A stretch of DNA of 64,000 bases, taken from contig NZ_CP144125.1 of assembly GCF_036429475.1 (NCBI RefSeq), positions 3,675,521 through 3,739,520 of the forward strand, in the 5' to 3' direction. This DNA is from Halalkalicoccus sp. CGA53. GTDB lineage: Archaea > Halobacteriota > Halobacteria > Halobacteriales > Halalkalicoccaceae. The position numbers were made by a program, and so were the translations under genes. Below are positions 1 to 9,989 of this stretch, in pieces; within the stretch, counting starts at the first letter, position 1, and every line of letters starts with the position of its first letter. The notes beneath the pieces were generated by a model. It saw only the letters and a list, made by a program, of their open reading frames with translations, did not search any database and was not told the DNA's origin.

Positions 1-1857
1 CCGGCGCAGGCGTACAAGGGCGGGGTCTACGACCGCTCGATGACCGATTCGGTGCTCCCGGCGGCGGGCGACGGGGAGTTCCTCACGCTCGGCTACCGGG
101 AGCTACGTTCGATCGTGAGACACCTCGCGGCGGGCTTTCGCGACCTCGGTGTCGAGTCGGGTACGCGAGTCGGGATCTTCGCCGACACCCGCATGGAGTG
201 GGCGCAGACCGACCTCGCGCTGCTCGCCGCGGGCGGGGTGGTTACGACCGTCTACCGGGGCTCCTCACCCCGACAGGTTCGCCACCTCCTCTCCGATCCG
301 GGGGCGGAGGGCGTCGTCGTCGAGGACGCCGAGGCGCTCGAGACGGTGCTCTCGGTCGAAGACGACCTCGACCTGGAGTGGATCGCCGTCATCGACCGGA
401 TCGAGGGCTACGAGGACAGAGAGGACGTCCTCACGCTCGCGGACGTCCACGACCGCGGCGTCGAGACGTTCGACGAGGAACGGTATGAGGACTGGCTCGA
501 CGAGCGCGACCCCGAGGACCTCGCGACGCTCATCTACACCTCCGGGACGACCGGACAGCCCAAAGGTGTGATGCTCAGCCACGGGAACATCCGGTCGAAC
601 GTCTCGCAGGCGAGGAGGCGCTTCGGACCCCGACCCGACAAGGGCGACCTCCCGGTGATCGACGAGAACACCCGCACCGTCTCCTTCCTCCCGCTCGCAC
701 ACGTCTTCGAGCGGATGGCCGGCCACTTCCTCATGTTCGCGAGCGGGGCGTGTGTCGCCTACGCCGAGAGCCCCGACACGCTCAGAGAGGACTTCCAGGC
801 GATCCGGCCGACGACGGGGACGAGCGTCCCGCGGGTCTACGAGAAGATCTACGACGCGATCCGTGCACAGGCGAGCGAGAGCGGGCCGAAACAGCGGATC
901 TTCGAGTGGGCGGTCGAGGTCGGCCGGGCGCACCACGAGGCCGACTCGCCGGGCGCGAGCCTCCGCGCGAAACAGGCGCTCGCGGACCGACTCGTCTTCG
1001 CCACGGTCCGCGATGCGCTGGGCGGGGAGATCGAGTTCCTCATCAGCGGCGGCGGCAGCCTCTCGGCGGACCTCTGTGCGCTCTACCACGGCATGGGGCT
1101 GCCGATCCTGGAGGGCTACGGCCTGACCGAGACTTCGCCGGTGATCTCGGTGAACCCGCCGGAGGAGCCGAAAGTCGGTACGATCGGCCCGCCCGTCGTC
1201 GACTGCGAGGTGCGCGTCGACGATGGCGTGGTCAGCGAGGAGTTCGCCGAGCTGGAGGGAGAGGTCGGCGAGTTACTCGTCCGCGGGCCGAACGTGACGG
1301 AGGGCTACTGGAACCTCCCGGAGGAGACGGAGGAGGCGTTCTCGGACGGGTGGTTCCGCACGGGCGATGTCGTCCAGCTACGGCCCGACGGCTACATCAC
1401 GTTCCTCGAACGGGCGAAACAGATCATGGTACTCTCGACGGGCAAGAACGTCGCACCGGGGCCGATCGAGGACGCCTTCGCCGACAGTGAGGTAGTCGAA
1501 CAGGCGATGGTGCTCGGCGACGGCCAGAAGTTCGTCTCAGCACTGCTCGTCCCGAACGTCGAGGGACTGGGCGAGTGGGCCGAACGCGAGGGGGTCGACC
1601 TGTCCGGGGGATCGACGGAGATCGCCCGCGACGACCGGGTGAGAGAGCGACTCCAGGAGGAGGTCGACCGGGTGAACGAGCGCTTCGAACAGTACGAGCA
1701 GATCAAGCGGTTCCGCGTCGTCGGCGAGGAGTTCACCGAGGAGAACGAGCTGCTGACGCCGACGATGAAGAAGAAACGCCGGAAGATCCTCGACCGGTTC
1801 GCCGACGACATCGAGGTCATCTACGAGTCCCCGGGTTCGACCCCGGCGGAGGACTGA
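1..1857 (+). CDS. AMP-dependent acyl-CoA synthetase (long-chain type), 5' end outside window
   Basis: Adenylate-forming ligase that activates a fatty acid with ATP and transfers it to CoA. The frame is open from base 1, so the true start lies upstream. Counting from the first visible Met at base 40, the P-loop motif YTSGTTGQPKG is near residues 165-175, the GYGLTET adenine/substrate motif near 359-365, and GWFRTGDV near 437-444. The lysine-bearing C-terminal subdomain follows (KNVAPGPIED). The linker KKKRRKI near the end fits FadD15-like long-chain enzymes of about 650 residues. The exact substrate cannot be read from the sequence. The next gene starts about 70 bases later in the same direction. 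Confidence 0.9.
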   Translation, partial: PAQAYKGGVYDRSMTDSVLPAAGDGEFLTLGYRELRSIVRHLAAGFRDLGVESGTRVGIFADTRMEWAQTDLALLAAGGVVTTVYRGSSPRQVRHLLSDPGAEGVVVEDAEALETVLSVEDDLDLEWIAVIDRIEGYEDREDVLTLADVHDRGVETFDEERYEDWLDERDPEDLATLIYTSGTTGQPKGVMLSHGNIRSNVSQARRRFGPRPDKGDLPVIDENTRTVSFLPLAHVFERMAGHFLMFASGACVAYAESPDTLREDFQAIRPTTGTSVPRVYEKIYDAIRAQASESGPKQRIFEWAVEVGRAHHEADSPGASLRAKQALADRLVFATVRDALGGEIEFLISGGGSLSADLCALYHGMGLPILEGYGLTETSPVISVNPPEEPKVGTIGPPVVDCEVRVDDGVVSEEFAELEGEVGELLVRGPNVTEGYWNLPEETEEAFSDGWFRTGDVVQLRPDGYITFLERAKQIMVLSTGKNVAPGPIEDAFADSEVVEQAMVLGDGQKFVSALLVPNVEGLGEWAEREGVDLSGGSTEIARDDRVRERLQEEVDRVNERFEQYEQIKRFRVVGEEFTEENELLTPTMKKKRRKILDRFADDIEVIYESPGSTPAED

Positions 1858-1925
1858 CGCGGCCGGCCATCGCAATTTCCGTCGCGTGGGTGGCGTTTAT
1901 CCCTCCGACAGCCCTAGGGCGACCG

Positions 1926-2570
1926 ATGCGGTCCCCGTTCGAGGTCCTGCAGGTAGCGCCGGAGGCGGACGAGGAGGAGATCAACCGTGCCTATCGCGAG
2001 CGGGTGAAGGAGACCCACCCGGACCAGGGCGGGTCGATCGAGGAGTTCCTGCTCGTCACCGCCGCCTACGAGGAGCTCCAGTCGGGAACGAGCGGGGAGT
2101 GGAGCGAGGGCTGGCGGGCCGAGAACGGCACCCGCCCGGAGCGCTCGGCGAAGCACGTCGAGTACATCGACTACGAGGTCCTCGACGACCACGGGTGGGA
2201 GGTCGACGACGAGGCACTGTTCGAGAGGGCGGCCGACGCGGACCTCGATCCGGCCGACTACGGCGAGCTCTCCGTCGAACCGAACGAGACGTTGCTCGAG
2301 GCGGCCGAGCGTCACGGCTTCACCTGGCCCTACTCCTGTCGTGGCGGGGCGTGTGCGAACTGTGCGATCTACCTCCGCGAGGGCGAGATGGAGATGCCCG
2401 TCGACCACATCCTCACCGACGGGATCATGGAGCGCGGCTTCCGGCTGTCGTGTCAGGCCCGGCCGGCGATCGACGGGATGCAGGTCGTCTACAACGTGAA
2501 GAACCGCCCCGAGCTCGACGACCTGCTGCTCCCGCCCGGTCCGTTCGAGCGCGCGCGATTCGACGACTGA
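1926..2570 (+). CDS. DnaJ-domain / [2Fe-2S] ferredoxin fusion protein
   Basis: 214 residues. Residues 1-55 form a J-domain with the HPD motif at 31-33. From about residue 78 a plant/halobacterial-type ferredoxin follows, with cluster ligands Cys138, Cys143, Cys146 and Cys176 (CRGGACANC then SCQA). It should carry electrons at low potential. The J-domain may recruit DnaK or help assemble the protein; that part is inference. The acidic insert between the domains (WEVDDEALFERAADADL) resembles the halobacterial ferredoxin salt-adaptation insert. The ATG at 1926 is the first Met before the J-domain. Similar fusions are known in haloarchaea. Confidence 0.9.
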   Translation: MRSPFEVLQVAPEADEEEINRAYRERVKETHPDQGGSIEEFLLVTAAYEELQSGTSGEWSEGWRAENGTRPERSAKHVEYIDYEVLDDHGWEVDDEALFERAADADLDPADYGELSVEPNETLLEAAERHGFTWPYSCRGGACANCAIYLREGEMEMPVDHILTDGIMERGFRLSCQARPAIDGMQVVYNVKNRPELDDLLLPPGPFERARFDD

Positions 2571-2740
2571 TACGGACTGCCGTAGGCTGTACCGCTCGGA
2601 CCGGTACCCACCGCTCGGTCCGATCGGTAGCCAGTTACAGCAGTCCGTCTGAGACGATCGGCGGGCCCGGGGTTCGGCGATCCGGTCCGTCATACTGGCC
2701 CTCGCGAGGCCGACGAACGAGAGCCCGCTCGCGAGCAGGT

Positions 2741-2935
2741 TCACCCGACGAGGAGGCCGAGAGTCCACGCGGCGGTGCCCGGCCAGCCGAGCCAGAGCAG
2801 TCCGCCGAGGACCACCCCGAGCGCGGCGATCGCGACGGTCCCCACCGCGACGAGCACCGCACCCGTCACGGTGAGCCACCGCCCGCCCGGAAGCGCTTCT
2901 CCGATCTCCTCTGGAACGACAGTTTCGGTACTCAT
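2741..2935 (-). CDS. Small two-helix membrane protein
   Basis: 64 residues, family not recognised. A short soluble head with acidic residues (MSTETVVPEEIGEALPGG) is followed by two hydrophobic segments at about 20-45 and 46-63, joined by a glycine-rich turn. The ATG at 2935 is the first start that leaves a sensible head; longer versions of the frame run into arginine-rich, non-haloarchaeal composition. It stands alone between convergent and divergent neighbours. Function unknown. Confidence 0.6.
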   Translation of the reverse strand: MSTETVVPEEIGEALPGGRWLTVTGAVLVAVGTVAIAALGVVLGGLLWLGWPGTAAWTLGLLVG

Positions 2936-3211
2936 GATCTCTCCCGGAACGGACGCGCCCCGCGAGCGCGAGTGTTTTTCAGTACCGTCTGTCGATAGAG
3001 GTTCCCGTGAGAACGGCCGAAGCCGTCCCGTAGAGGGACAGTCGTTCGATATCCCGATGTCGGCGGAACACCTTGTCAGCCCCCACGGCATCAGAGGTCT
3101 GGTGGAGACTGCTCAGTCGAGGAGGGAGGGACGACGTCTCCCGAGTGGATCCCACGAAAACTCTCGTATCGGCGTAAAGTTGGGGAGAGAAGAGCACCGA
3201 GTGGCTGCGTC

Positions 3212-3532
3212 TCAGTGGACGTTCTCCTCGATGTCGCGGACCGAGCGGATCCTCGTCACGTCCTCGACCGTTCCGATCGGCTCCCAGCCCCGGGCGCCGT
3301 CGCGACAGACACAGCGTTCGAGCGTCAGCGGCTCCCATTCGCCGTTCGCGTACGTGCTGTGGAGCTTGTACCGGATCGGGTCGTGGTCCTCGGTGCGGAT
3401 CTCGATCTCGATCGACTCCCCCGGCTGGTACGCCACCGGGTTCGCCCTCCCCGAGACGGTTCGTTCGCCCGACCTCGCTCTGACGATATCGTTCTCTTCG
3501 ACGTTGGTGACGGAGTGAGGGAGTCGGGCCAT
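3212..3532 (-). CDS. Hypothetical protein, soluble
   Basis: 106 residues, not recognised. It has alternating charged and beta-type sequence and one cysteine pair (CVC). A TATA-like box on the minus strand (ATTTATC, about 3556-3563) lies 25-30 bases ahead of the ATG at 3532. That fits a leaderless or nearly leaderless transcript and decides this start over the longer frame. It is divergent from the lipid-kinase-like gene, so 3533-3639 probably carries both promoters. Confidence 0.6.
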   Translation of the reverse strand: MARLPHSVTNVEENDIVRARSGERTVSGRANPVAYQPGESIEIEIRTEDHDPIRYKLHSTYANGEWEPLTLERCVCRDGARGWEPIGTVEDVTRIRSVRDIEENVH

Positions 3533-3639
3533 CGTGGGGATAGTAGGTCGTCCGAGGATAAATCCATATCGTTGATCCAACGTATCCGGACGGCCTCACG
3601 GACACAACGGTCTTGCGCCGGGGACCGTACAGAGTCCGT

Positions 3640-4584
3640 ATGGAGGGGCGTCGAGAGACCGACGTGCGAGCGCCGGGCGAGCACGACCGCGTCGTCGTGC
3701 TCAACCCGGTGAGCGGGTCGGCGAATCACGGAGAGCGAGTGTACGACCTCGCTCGGCAGTTCGGGTACGAGGTCCGCGAGACGTCGCCGGAGCGGTCGGG
3801 GTTCGACGTCGCGACGGACGCGATCCAGGCGGGTGCGAGCGCGGTCGTCGCCGCGGGCGGTGACGGCACGCTCAACGAGGTCGTCGCCGCGCTCTACGAA
3901 GCCGACGCGCTCGCCGACGTGGAGTTCGGCGTGATCCCCGCCGGCACCGGGAACAACTTCGCGAAGAACGTCGGGATCGAGGGGATCGAGGAGGCGTTCA
4001 CCGTGCTCGACCGCGGCGAGCGGCGGACGATCGACCTGGGGATCGCGAACGGTCGCCCCTTTCTCAACTCGTGTGTCTGTGGGCTCACCGCGGACGCCAG
4101 CGCGAAGACGACCTCCGAGGAGAAACGACGCCTCGGCGTCCTCGCGTACGTCATAGAGACCCTCCGCGGGACGGCGGGGTTCACCCCAGTCGACCTGCAT
4201 ATCGACGCCGCGGACGGGGCCGAGTCGTGGGCCGGCCCCGCGTACGTCGTCCTCGTCGGCAACGCCCGTGGGTTTCCGTCGCTCGGTGGCGCGCAGGCCG
4301 ACGTGGAGGACGGCCTCCTCGACGTCACGGTGGTGGAGGCGATCCCCCCGAGCGAGGCGGTCGCGAACCTGCTCTCGCGCCCGTCGGTCGCGCTCGATCG
4401 GCTCCAGACCAGCCGGATGAAGACCTCGCGGCTCACGGTGGAGGTCACGGATCAGGAGGCGATCACGTTCAGCCTCGACGGGGAGGTGGTCTCCGAGACG
4501 CGGGTCGGGATAGAAGTGGTTCCGCGAGCGCTCACCCTCCCGGTCGGGGAGGGCTACGATCCCGATCCGGAGACCAGATCGTAA
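3640..4584 (+). CDS. Diacylglycerol/sphingosine-kinase family lipid kinase (YegS type)
   Basis: 314 residues. The N-terminal nucleotide-binding domain has NPVSGS (22-27), GGDGT (73-77) and PAGTGNNFA (100-108), the three signature blocks of the DAGK catalytic family. The C-terminal beta-sandwich domain ends with FSLDGE, as in YegS/DgkB proteins. It should phosphorylate a lipid hydroxyl with ATP; in archaea the acceptor could be an archaeol-type lipid, which is inference. ATG 3640 is preferred to an upstream TTG because the core motifs then sit at their usual distance. The stop codon abuts the first tRNA-derived repeat. Confidence 0.85.
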   Translation: MEGRRETDVRAPGEHDRVVVLNPVSGSANHGERVYDLARQFGYEVRETSPERSGFDVATDAIQAGASAVVAAGGDGTLNEVVAALYEADALADVEFGVIPAGTGNNFAKNVGIEGIEEAFTVLDRGERRTIDLGIANGRPFLNSCVCGLTADASAKTTSEEKRRLGVLAYVIETLRGTAGFTPVDLHIDAADGAESWAGPAYVVLVGNARGFPSLGGAQADVEDGLLDVTVVEAIPPSEAVANLLSRPSVALDRLQTSRMKTSRLTVEVTDQEAITFSLDGEVVSETRVGIEVVPRALTLPVGEGYDPDPETRS

Positions 4585-4830
4585 CCGTGCTCACGGATCC
4601 GGGTGTGAGAATCGAACCACGATCGTTTCGTTCGCTTCGCTCACTTCACTCTCTGATCCGATTCTTCCCGTCGGATTCTCGCCGCTCGCGACCGTGCTCG
4701 CGGCGAAGAAGTCCGGGTGCGAGAATCGAACCGGAGCCAGACGGTCGGCCTCACTCCGTTCGGCCGCTGCGACTGGCAGGGTTCGATCCTCTGTGGACAC
4801 CTGCGGCTCGCGTATTTGCTCGCCGCAGGA
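4583..4830. repeat. Decayed tandem copies of the tRNA-His 3' end plus hairpin
   Basis: The 21-base block tccgggtg(c/t)gagaatcgaacc, which is the T-arm and acceptor end of the adjacent tRNA-His read on the plus strand, occurs at 4598-4618, 4712-4732 and in the tRNA itself at 4833-4853. Spacings are 114 and 121 bases. Each copy is preceded on the plus strand by an inverted repeat: 4585-4596 (ccgtg/cacgg), 4680-4705 (cgccg/cggcg) and 4800-4829 (cctgcgg/ccgcagg). An inverted T-loop fragment (ggttcgatcctc) sits near 4780-4791. The unit therefore looks like tRNA 3' half plus downstream stem-loop, duplicated twice and decayed. No integrase gene lies nearby. Confidence 0.75.
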
Positions 4831-4904
4831 GGTCCGGGTGCGAGAATCGAACCCGCGTCTCAGCCTCCACAAGGCTGAAGGATGACCACTACCCCAACCC
4901 GGAC
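4831..4904 (-). tRNA. tRNA-His (anticodon GTG)
   Basis: 74 bases on the minus strand. The acceptor stem is GTCCGGG/CCCGGAC with discriminator C, as expected for tRNA-His. The anticodon stem is CAGCC/GGCTG around the loop TTGTGGA, giving anticodon GTG. The T-arm is CGGGTTCGATTCTCG. No G-1 is encoded (the base before G1 is C), so it would have to be added after transcription. There is no intron. Its 3' end is repeated in the adjoining 250 bases. Confidence 0.93.
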
Positions 4905-5009
4905 GCGCTGAGTACTCACCCTTACTCGGTGATCGCCTGAAATACGTTACGACTTTCGGACTCTCGAACGGAGAGACTTATTCGCGCGAAGCCTCTACCG
5001 TGCCCACGC

Positions 5010-5465
5010 GTGGCGATCACCGACAAGATCTACGTCAAGAACCACCGCCAGCTCGCCTCCCAGCTGGAGACCTCGATCCCGAAGAGCGCGTTCTCTGGGG
5101 CGACGCTGGACGTACTCTTCCAGGGCGAGGGCCTGGAGAAGCTCGACGAGGCGAGCCGGGAGCGGGTGCTCGACTTCGCGACCGACTTCCTCAACTGCGA
5201 CTGCGACTCGAACCCCTACTGCGGCTGTCCCGAGCGGAAGTTCGTCTCTTACCTGCTCGACCTGCGTGCGAGCGGGCTCGGCCCCGAGGCGATCGTCGAC
5301 GTGATGACCGACGACTACATGGTCTACGCGTATCCCGGCGACGTCCTCTCGTTTCTCGACGACTCGGTGCGCACGCTCGAGGCGGTCGAGTCGCTCGCCG
5401 CGGTCGACGGGAACGGGGAGATGGAGCGTCGTGCGGCGACGAGAAAGCGCGAACTCTCGCGGTAG
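5010..5465 (+). CDS. Conserved haloarchaeal protein (DUF5814-like) with cysteine cluster
   Basis: 151 residues with a GTG start. A central cysteine cluster (NCDCDSNPYCGCPERKF, about residues 66-82) could bind zinc or an Fe-S cluster. The rest is predicted helical, with a conserved-looking block DVMTDDYMVYAYPGDVLSFLD. I recall near-identical proteins in other haloarchaea (DUF5814), but no biochemical role. A TATA-like box (cttattc, about 4977-4983) lies about 27 bases before the GTG, supporting a leaderless start. Confidence 0.75.
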   Translation: MAITDKIYVKNHRQLASQLETSIPKSAFSGATLDVLFQGEGLEKLDEASRERVLDFATDFLNCDCDSNPYCGCPERKFVSYLLDLRASGLGPEAIVDVMTDDYMVYAYPGDVLSFLDDSVRTLEAVESLAAVDGNGEMERRAATRKRELSR

Positions 5466-5490
5466 CTGCGACGGTTCGATAGCGAACCGA

Positions 5491-5901
5491 TCAGCCGAGC
5501 TGGAACGTGTCCTCGGTCTTTCCGTTCTCCCGGTCGACGTCCTCCAAGTGAACGACGTCCTCGTCGTCCTCGTCCTCCATCCGGCTCCGGAGGTGGGTGA
5601 TGTAGCGTTTGTGTTCGTCGAGCTGCTCGCGCAGGTGTTCGGTCTCGAGTTCGAGGCGCTCGTGTTCTCTGAGGAAGCTCTTAGGTACCTCGACCTTCGG
5701 CGGGAACGACTCGGTGTCGCTCTCGGTCGCGAGTTCGTGCTCCGGGACCACCCGGACCTGACCGTCGTGGGCAACGAGCAGGTCGACGTAGTTCCGGAAG
5801 ACCGCCGACAGCGAGATGTCGCGCTCTTCGGCGATCTCGCGCAGCGTCTCGAAGGCGTCCTCGTTGACGCGGAACGAGATCGTCTTGTTCTTGTTGCCCA
5901 T
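5491..5901 (-). CDS. Ribbon-helix-helix type DNA-binding protein with C-terminal coiled coil
   Basis: 136 residues from the ATG at 5901 (a GTG three codons earlier is also possible). Residues 1-45 ([20 protein letters not shown] then [13 protein letters not shown]) have the beta-strand/helix/helix pattern of CopG/MetJ-type regulators. Residues 80-115 are a heptad-like coiled coil ([19 protein letters not shown]), and the tail is very acidic. It lies divergently upstream of hutU with about 86 bases between, so it is a candidate regulator of the histidine genes or of itself. That link is inference from position. Confidence 0.7.
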   Translation of the reverse strand: MGNKNKTISFRVNEDAFETLREIAEERDISLSAVFRNYVDLLVAHDGQVRVVPEHELATESDTESFPPKVEVPKSFLREHERLELETEHLREQLDEHKRYITHLRSRMEDEDDEDVVHLEDVDRENGKTEDTFQLG

Positions 5902-5987
5902 CGTCGACACATCACTCCCGAACGTATTTAATGGTTCGTCAGACGGCCGTCGTGGGTGTTGATAGGGCTGGCCGGCAAACGTTGCCT

Positions 5988-7724
<1,737 letters not shown>

Positions 7725-7738
7725 GTGAACCGGCCCCC

Positions 7739-8185
7739 TCAGGGAACCCGGACCACCGTCTCGCCGTCGGGTTCGATCGCGGCGACGTCCCGGTCGGTGA
7801 ACGGGACCTCGACCTCGACCTCCACGAGGTACCCCTCGTGGGCGAGCTGGTGGGCTCCGAGGACGGTGTGACAGGGGTAGGGTTCGGAGAACGCCTCCCA
7901 GTAGACGTCCTTGTAGCCGTCGAAGTAATGGGTGGAGAGGTCGACGATGTGCGTCGTCACCTTCGTCACGTCCGCGAAGCCCTTCCCGACCGCGGAGAGC
8001 AGGATCCCGACGTTCTCGTACGCCCTTTCGGCCTGCGTTCGGATGTCGTCGCCGACGATCTCACCCTCGGAATCCATCGCGACCTGACCGGCCATAGTGA
8101 ACTCGCCGTTCGCGACGATCGCGTGGTTGTAGCCGATCGCGCGTGCGTCCTTCAGTTCGGGTGGGTTCACCAGATATCGCTCCAT
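7739..8185 (-). CDS. RidA/YjgF-family protein
   Basis: 148 residues, slightly long for the Rid superfamily (about 130). The typical pattern is visible: an N-terminal strand, GEFTMAGQVAMD, ENVGILLSAVGKGFADVTKVTTHIVDL, then HTVLGAHQLAHEGYLVEVEVEV. Rid proteins hydrolyse reactive enamine/imine intermediates, but many relatives lack the catalytic arginine. The aligned position here is not a clear R, so deaminase activity is uncertain. The gene runs antisense between hutU and hutI, where hutG is usually found in haloarchaeal hut clusters. Confidence 0.85.
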   Translation of the reverse strand: MERYLVNPPELKDARAIGYNHAIVANGEFTMAGQVAMDSEGEIVGDDIRTQAERAYENVGILLSAVGKGFADVTKVTTHIVDLSTHYFDGYKDVYWEAFSEPYPCHTVLGAHQLAHEGYLVEVEVEVPFTDRDVAAIEPDGETVVRVP

Positions 8186-8277
8186 GCTCCGCGAGTCAGC
8201 CGAGTGGAGGAAAAGGGTTGCGCCGGGTGGAGTCGTTCGGCAGAACACGCTCGTTGCGGGGCGACGGAGGTAACGGC

Positions 8278-9555
8278 ATGACCGGCATCGACGCCGTCGT
8301 CCACGACGCGGCCGAACTCGTCGTCGGACCAGCACGCGCGATCGGTGGCTCGACCCCGTCGGATCGGGGTGGGATACTCGACGTTCGATCGAATGCGGCC
8401 GTCGCGGTGGTCGACGGCGAGGTGGCTGCCGTCGGTCCCACCGAGGAAGTGACACGGGAGTACCCACCGGAGAACGCCGATCACGCGATCGACGCGAGTG
8501 GGAGAGCCGTGGTCCCGGGGCTCGTCGATCCCCACACCCACGCGGTCTTCGCGGGCGACCGTTCCGACGAGTTCGAGGCGAAGATCGAAGGGAAGAGCTA
8601 CCGGGAGATCGCTGCGGAGGGCGGCGGTATTCTCAGGACAGTGCGAACGACGAGGGAGGCGACCGACGGGGACCTGCTCTCGAACCTGCTCGGCCACCTC
8701 GATACGATGCTCGCCCACGGCTCGACGACGGTCGAAGTGAAGTCGGGTTACGGTCTGGATACCGAGACGGAACTCCGACTCCTGGAGGTGATCGATCGAG
8801 CGGACGAGAAGCACCCGATCGACCTCCACGCGACGTTCATGGGGGCGCACTCGACACCCGAGGGGATGGATACCGACGGCTACGTCGATCGGGTCGTCTC
8901 GGAACAGCTCCCGGCGGTCGCGGAGCAGGGGGTCGCGCGATTCTGTGACGTCTTCTGCGAGGCGGGCGTCTTCTCGGTCGAACAGTCCCGCCGGGTGCTC
9001 GAAGCGGGTCTCAATCACGGGCTCGACCCGAAGATCCACGCCGAGGAGTTCGAGCGGGTCGGCGGCGCACAGCTCGCCGCCGCACTCGGTGCGACCAGCG
9101 CCGATCACCTGTTGCGTGCGACCGTGACCGACATCGACGCGCTCGTCGAGAGCGAGGTCGTCCCGGTGATGCTCCCGGGGACGGCGTTCGTCCTCGGCGA
9201 AGAGTACGCCGACGCACGGGCGTTCCTCGACCGCGGCGCGCCGGTCGCGCTCGCGACCGACTTCAACCCGAACTGCTTCTCGAGAAGTGTGCCGTTCGCC
9301 GTCTCCCTCGCCTGTGTCGGGATGCGAATGACGCCCGCCGAGGCGCTCTCCGCCGCGACGGCGAACGCCGCACGGGCGCTCGACCTCGACGACGGCACCG
9401 GAACCCTTCGGGAGGGCGTACCGGCGGACCTCCTCGTCCTCGATGCGCCCTCCTATCGGCATCTCCCGTATCGTGTCGGCGAGAACCCGGTGTCGGTGGT
9501 GGTGAAGGAGGGTCGACCCGTGGTCGAGGGTCGTCAGTACGTGATGACCTCGTAG
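8278..9555 (+). CDS. hutI: Imidazolonepropionase
   Basis: 425 residues. Amidohydrolase that opens the imidazolone ring to N-formimino-glutamate, the third step of histidine breakdown. The metal motif HTH is at 86-88 (VDPHTHAVFAGDR). KVKSGYGLDTETELRLL and HAEEF follow, and the late ATDFNPN supplies the last metal aspartate. ATG 8278 fits the usual N-terminus. Residues 22-37 carry a short insertion (IGGSTPSDRGGILDVR) before the first core strand. Its 3' end overlaps the convergent DsrE-like gene by 22 bases. Confidence 0.95.
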   Translation: MTGIDAVVHDAAELVVGPARAIGGSTPSDRGGILDVRSNAAVAVVDGEVAAVGPTEEVTREYPPENADHAIDASGRAVVPGLVDPHTHAVFAGDRSDEFEAKIEGKSYREIAAEGGGILRTVRTTREATDGDLLSNLLGHLDTMLAHGSTTVEVKSGYGLDTETELRLLEVIDRADEKHPIDLHATFMGAHSTPEGMDTDGYVDRVVSEQLPAVAEQGVARFCDVFCEAGVFSVEQSRRVLEAGLNHGLDPKIHAEEFERVGGAQLAAALGATSADHLLRATVTDIDALVESEVVPVMLPGTAFVLGEEYADARAFLDRGAPVALATDFNPNCFSRSVPFAVSLACVGMRMTPAEALSAATANAARALDLDDGTGTLREGVPADLLVLDAPSYRHLPYRVGENPVSVVVKEGRPVVEGRQYVMTS

Positions 9556-9887
9556 CCCTCGTCGACGAGCGACTTCACGCTGGGGTGGCCCTCGAACTCG
9601 CCATCTCGTTCCGCCTCGCTCTCGTCGACCGCCGCACCGACGTCGTAGGCGTCGACGCAGTACTCACAGGCCTGGACGTGCTCCGAGACCGACACGTAGA
9701 GGTCGTGGTAGTCGTGGTCCTCGTCCTCCAGTTCGGCGATCCACTGCGTTCCCGCGCCGTCGAAGATCAGTCGGAGGTCGTCGCCGGCCCGGTCGAACTC
9801 GCGGGCGGCTTCGAGGGCATTGACGACGCGGCCGAGGTCGGCTGCGGAGTCGGTACCAGCCAGGACGACGATCGCTGCTCGTGTCAT
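9534..9887 (-). CDS. DsrE/DsrF-like sulfur-relay family protein
   Basis: 117 residues. It starts with a Rossmann-like strand (RAAIVVLAGTDS), continues with a helix of small residues (VVNALEAAREF) and LRLIFDGAGTQWI, and has a cysteine pair CEYC at 74-77. This is the layout of small haloarchaeal DsrE-family proteins. Whether it carries sulfur is not known; the CEYC pair could do so. It is convergent with hutI (22-base overlap) and divergent from hutH. There is no obvious link to histidine breakdown. Confidence 0.75.
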   Translation of the reverse strand: MTRAAIVVLAGTDSAADLGRVVNALEAAREFDRAGDDLRLIFDGAGTQWIAELEDEDHDYHDLYVSVSEHVQACEYCVDAYDVGAAVDESEAERDGEFEGHPSVKSLVDEGYEVITY

Positions 9888-9989
9888 CGCTCGTTGAAAC
9901 GTCCCCGGGCGGGTAGAGGGTTGGGCGTTCGTGTGCGAGGCCACACGACCGGGACGAAGACTCAAGCGGCGTGCCGATGCACGTGGATC

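Noticed and set aside
4777-4802. Second tRNA on the plus strand, suggested by a T-arm-like cagggttcgatcctctg
   Set aside because: No matching 5' acceptor stem, D-arm or anticodon arm within 80 bases upstream; treated as an inverted fragment in the tRNA-derived repeats.
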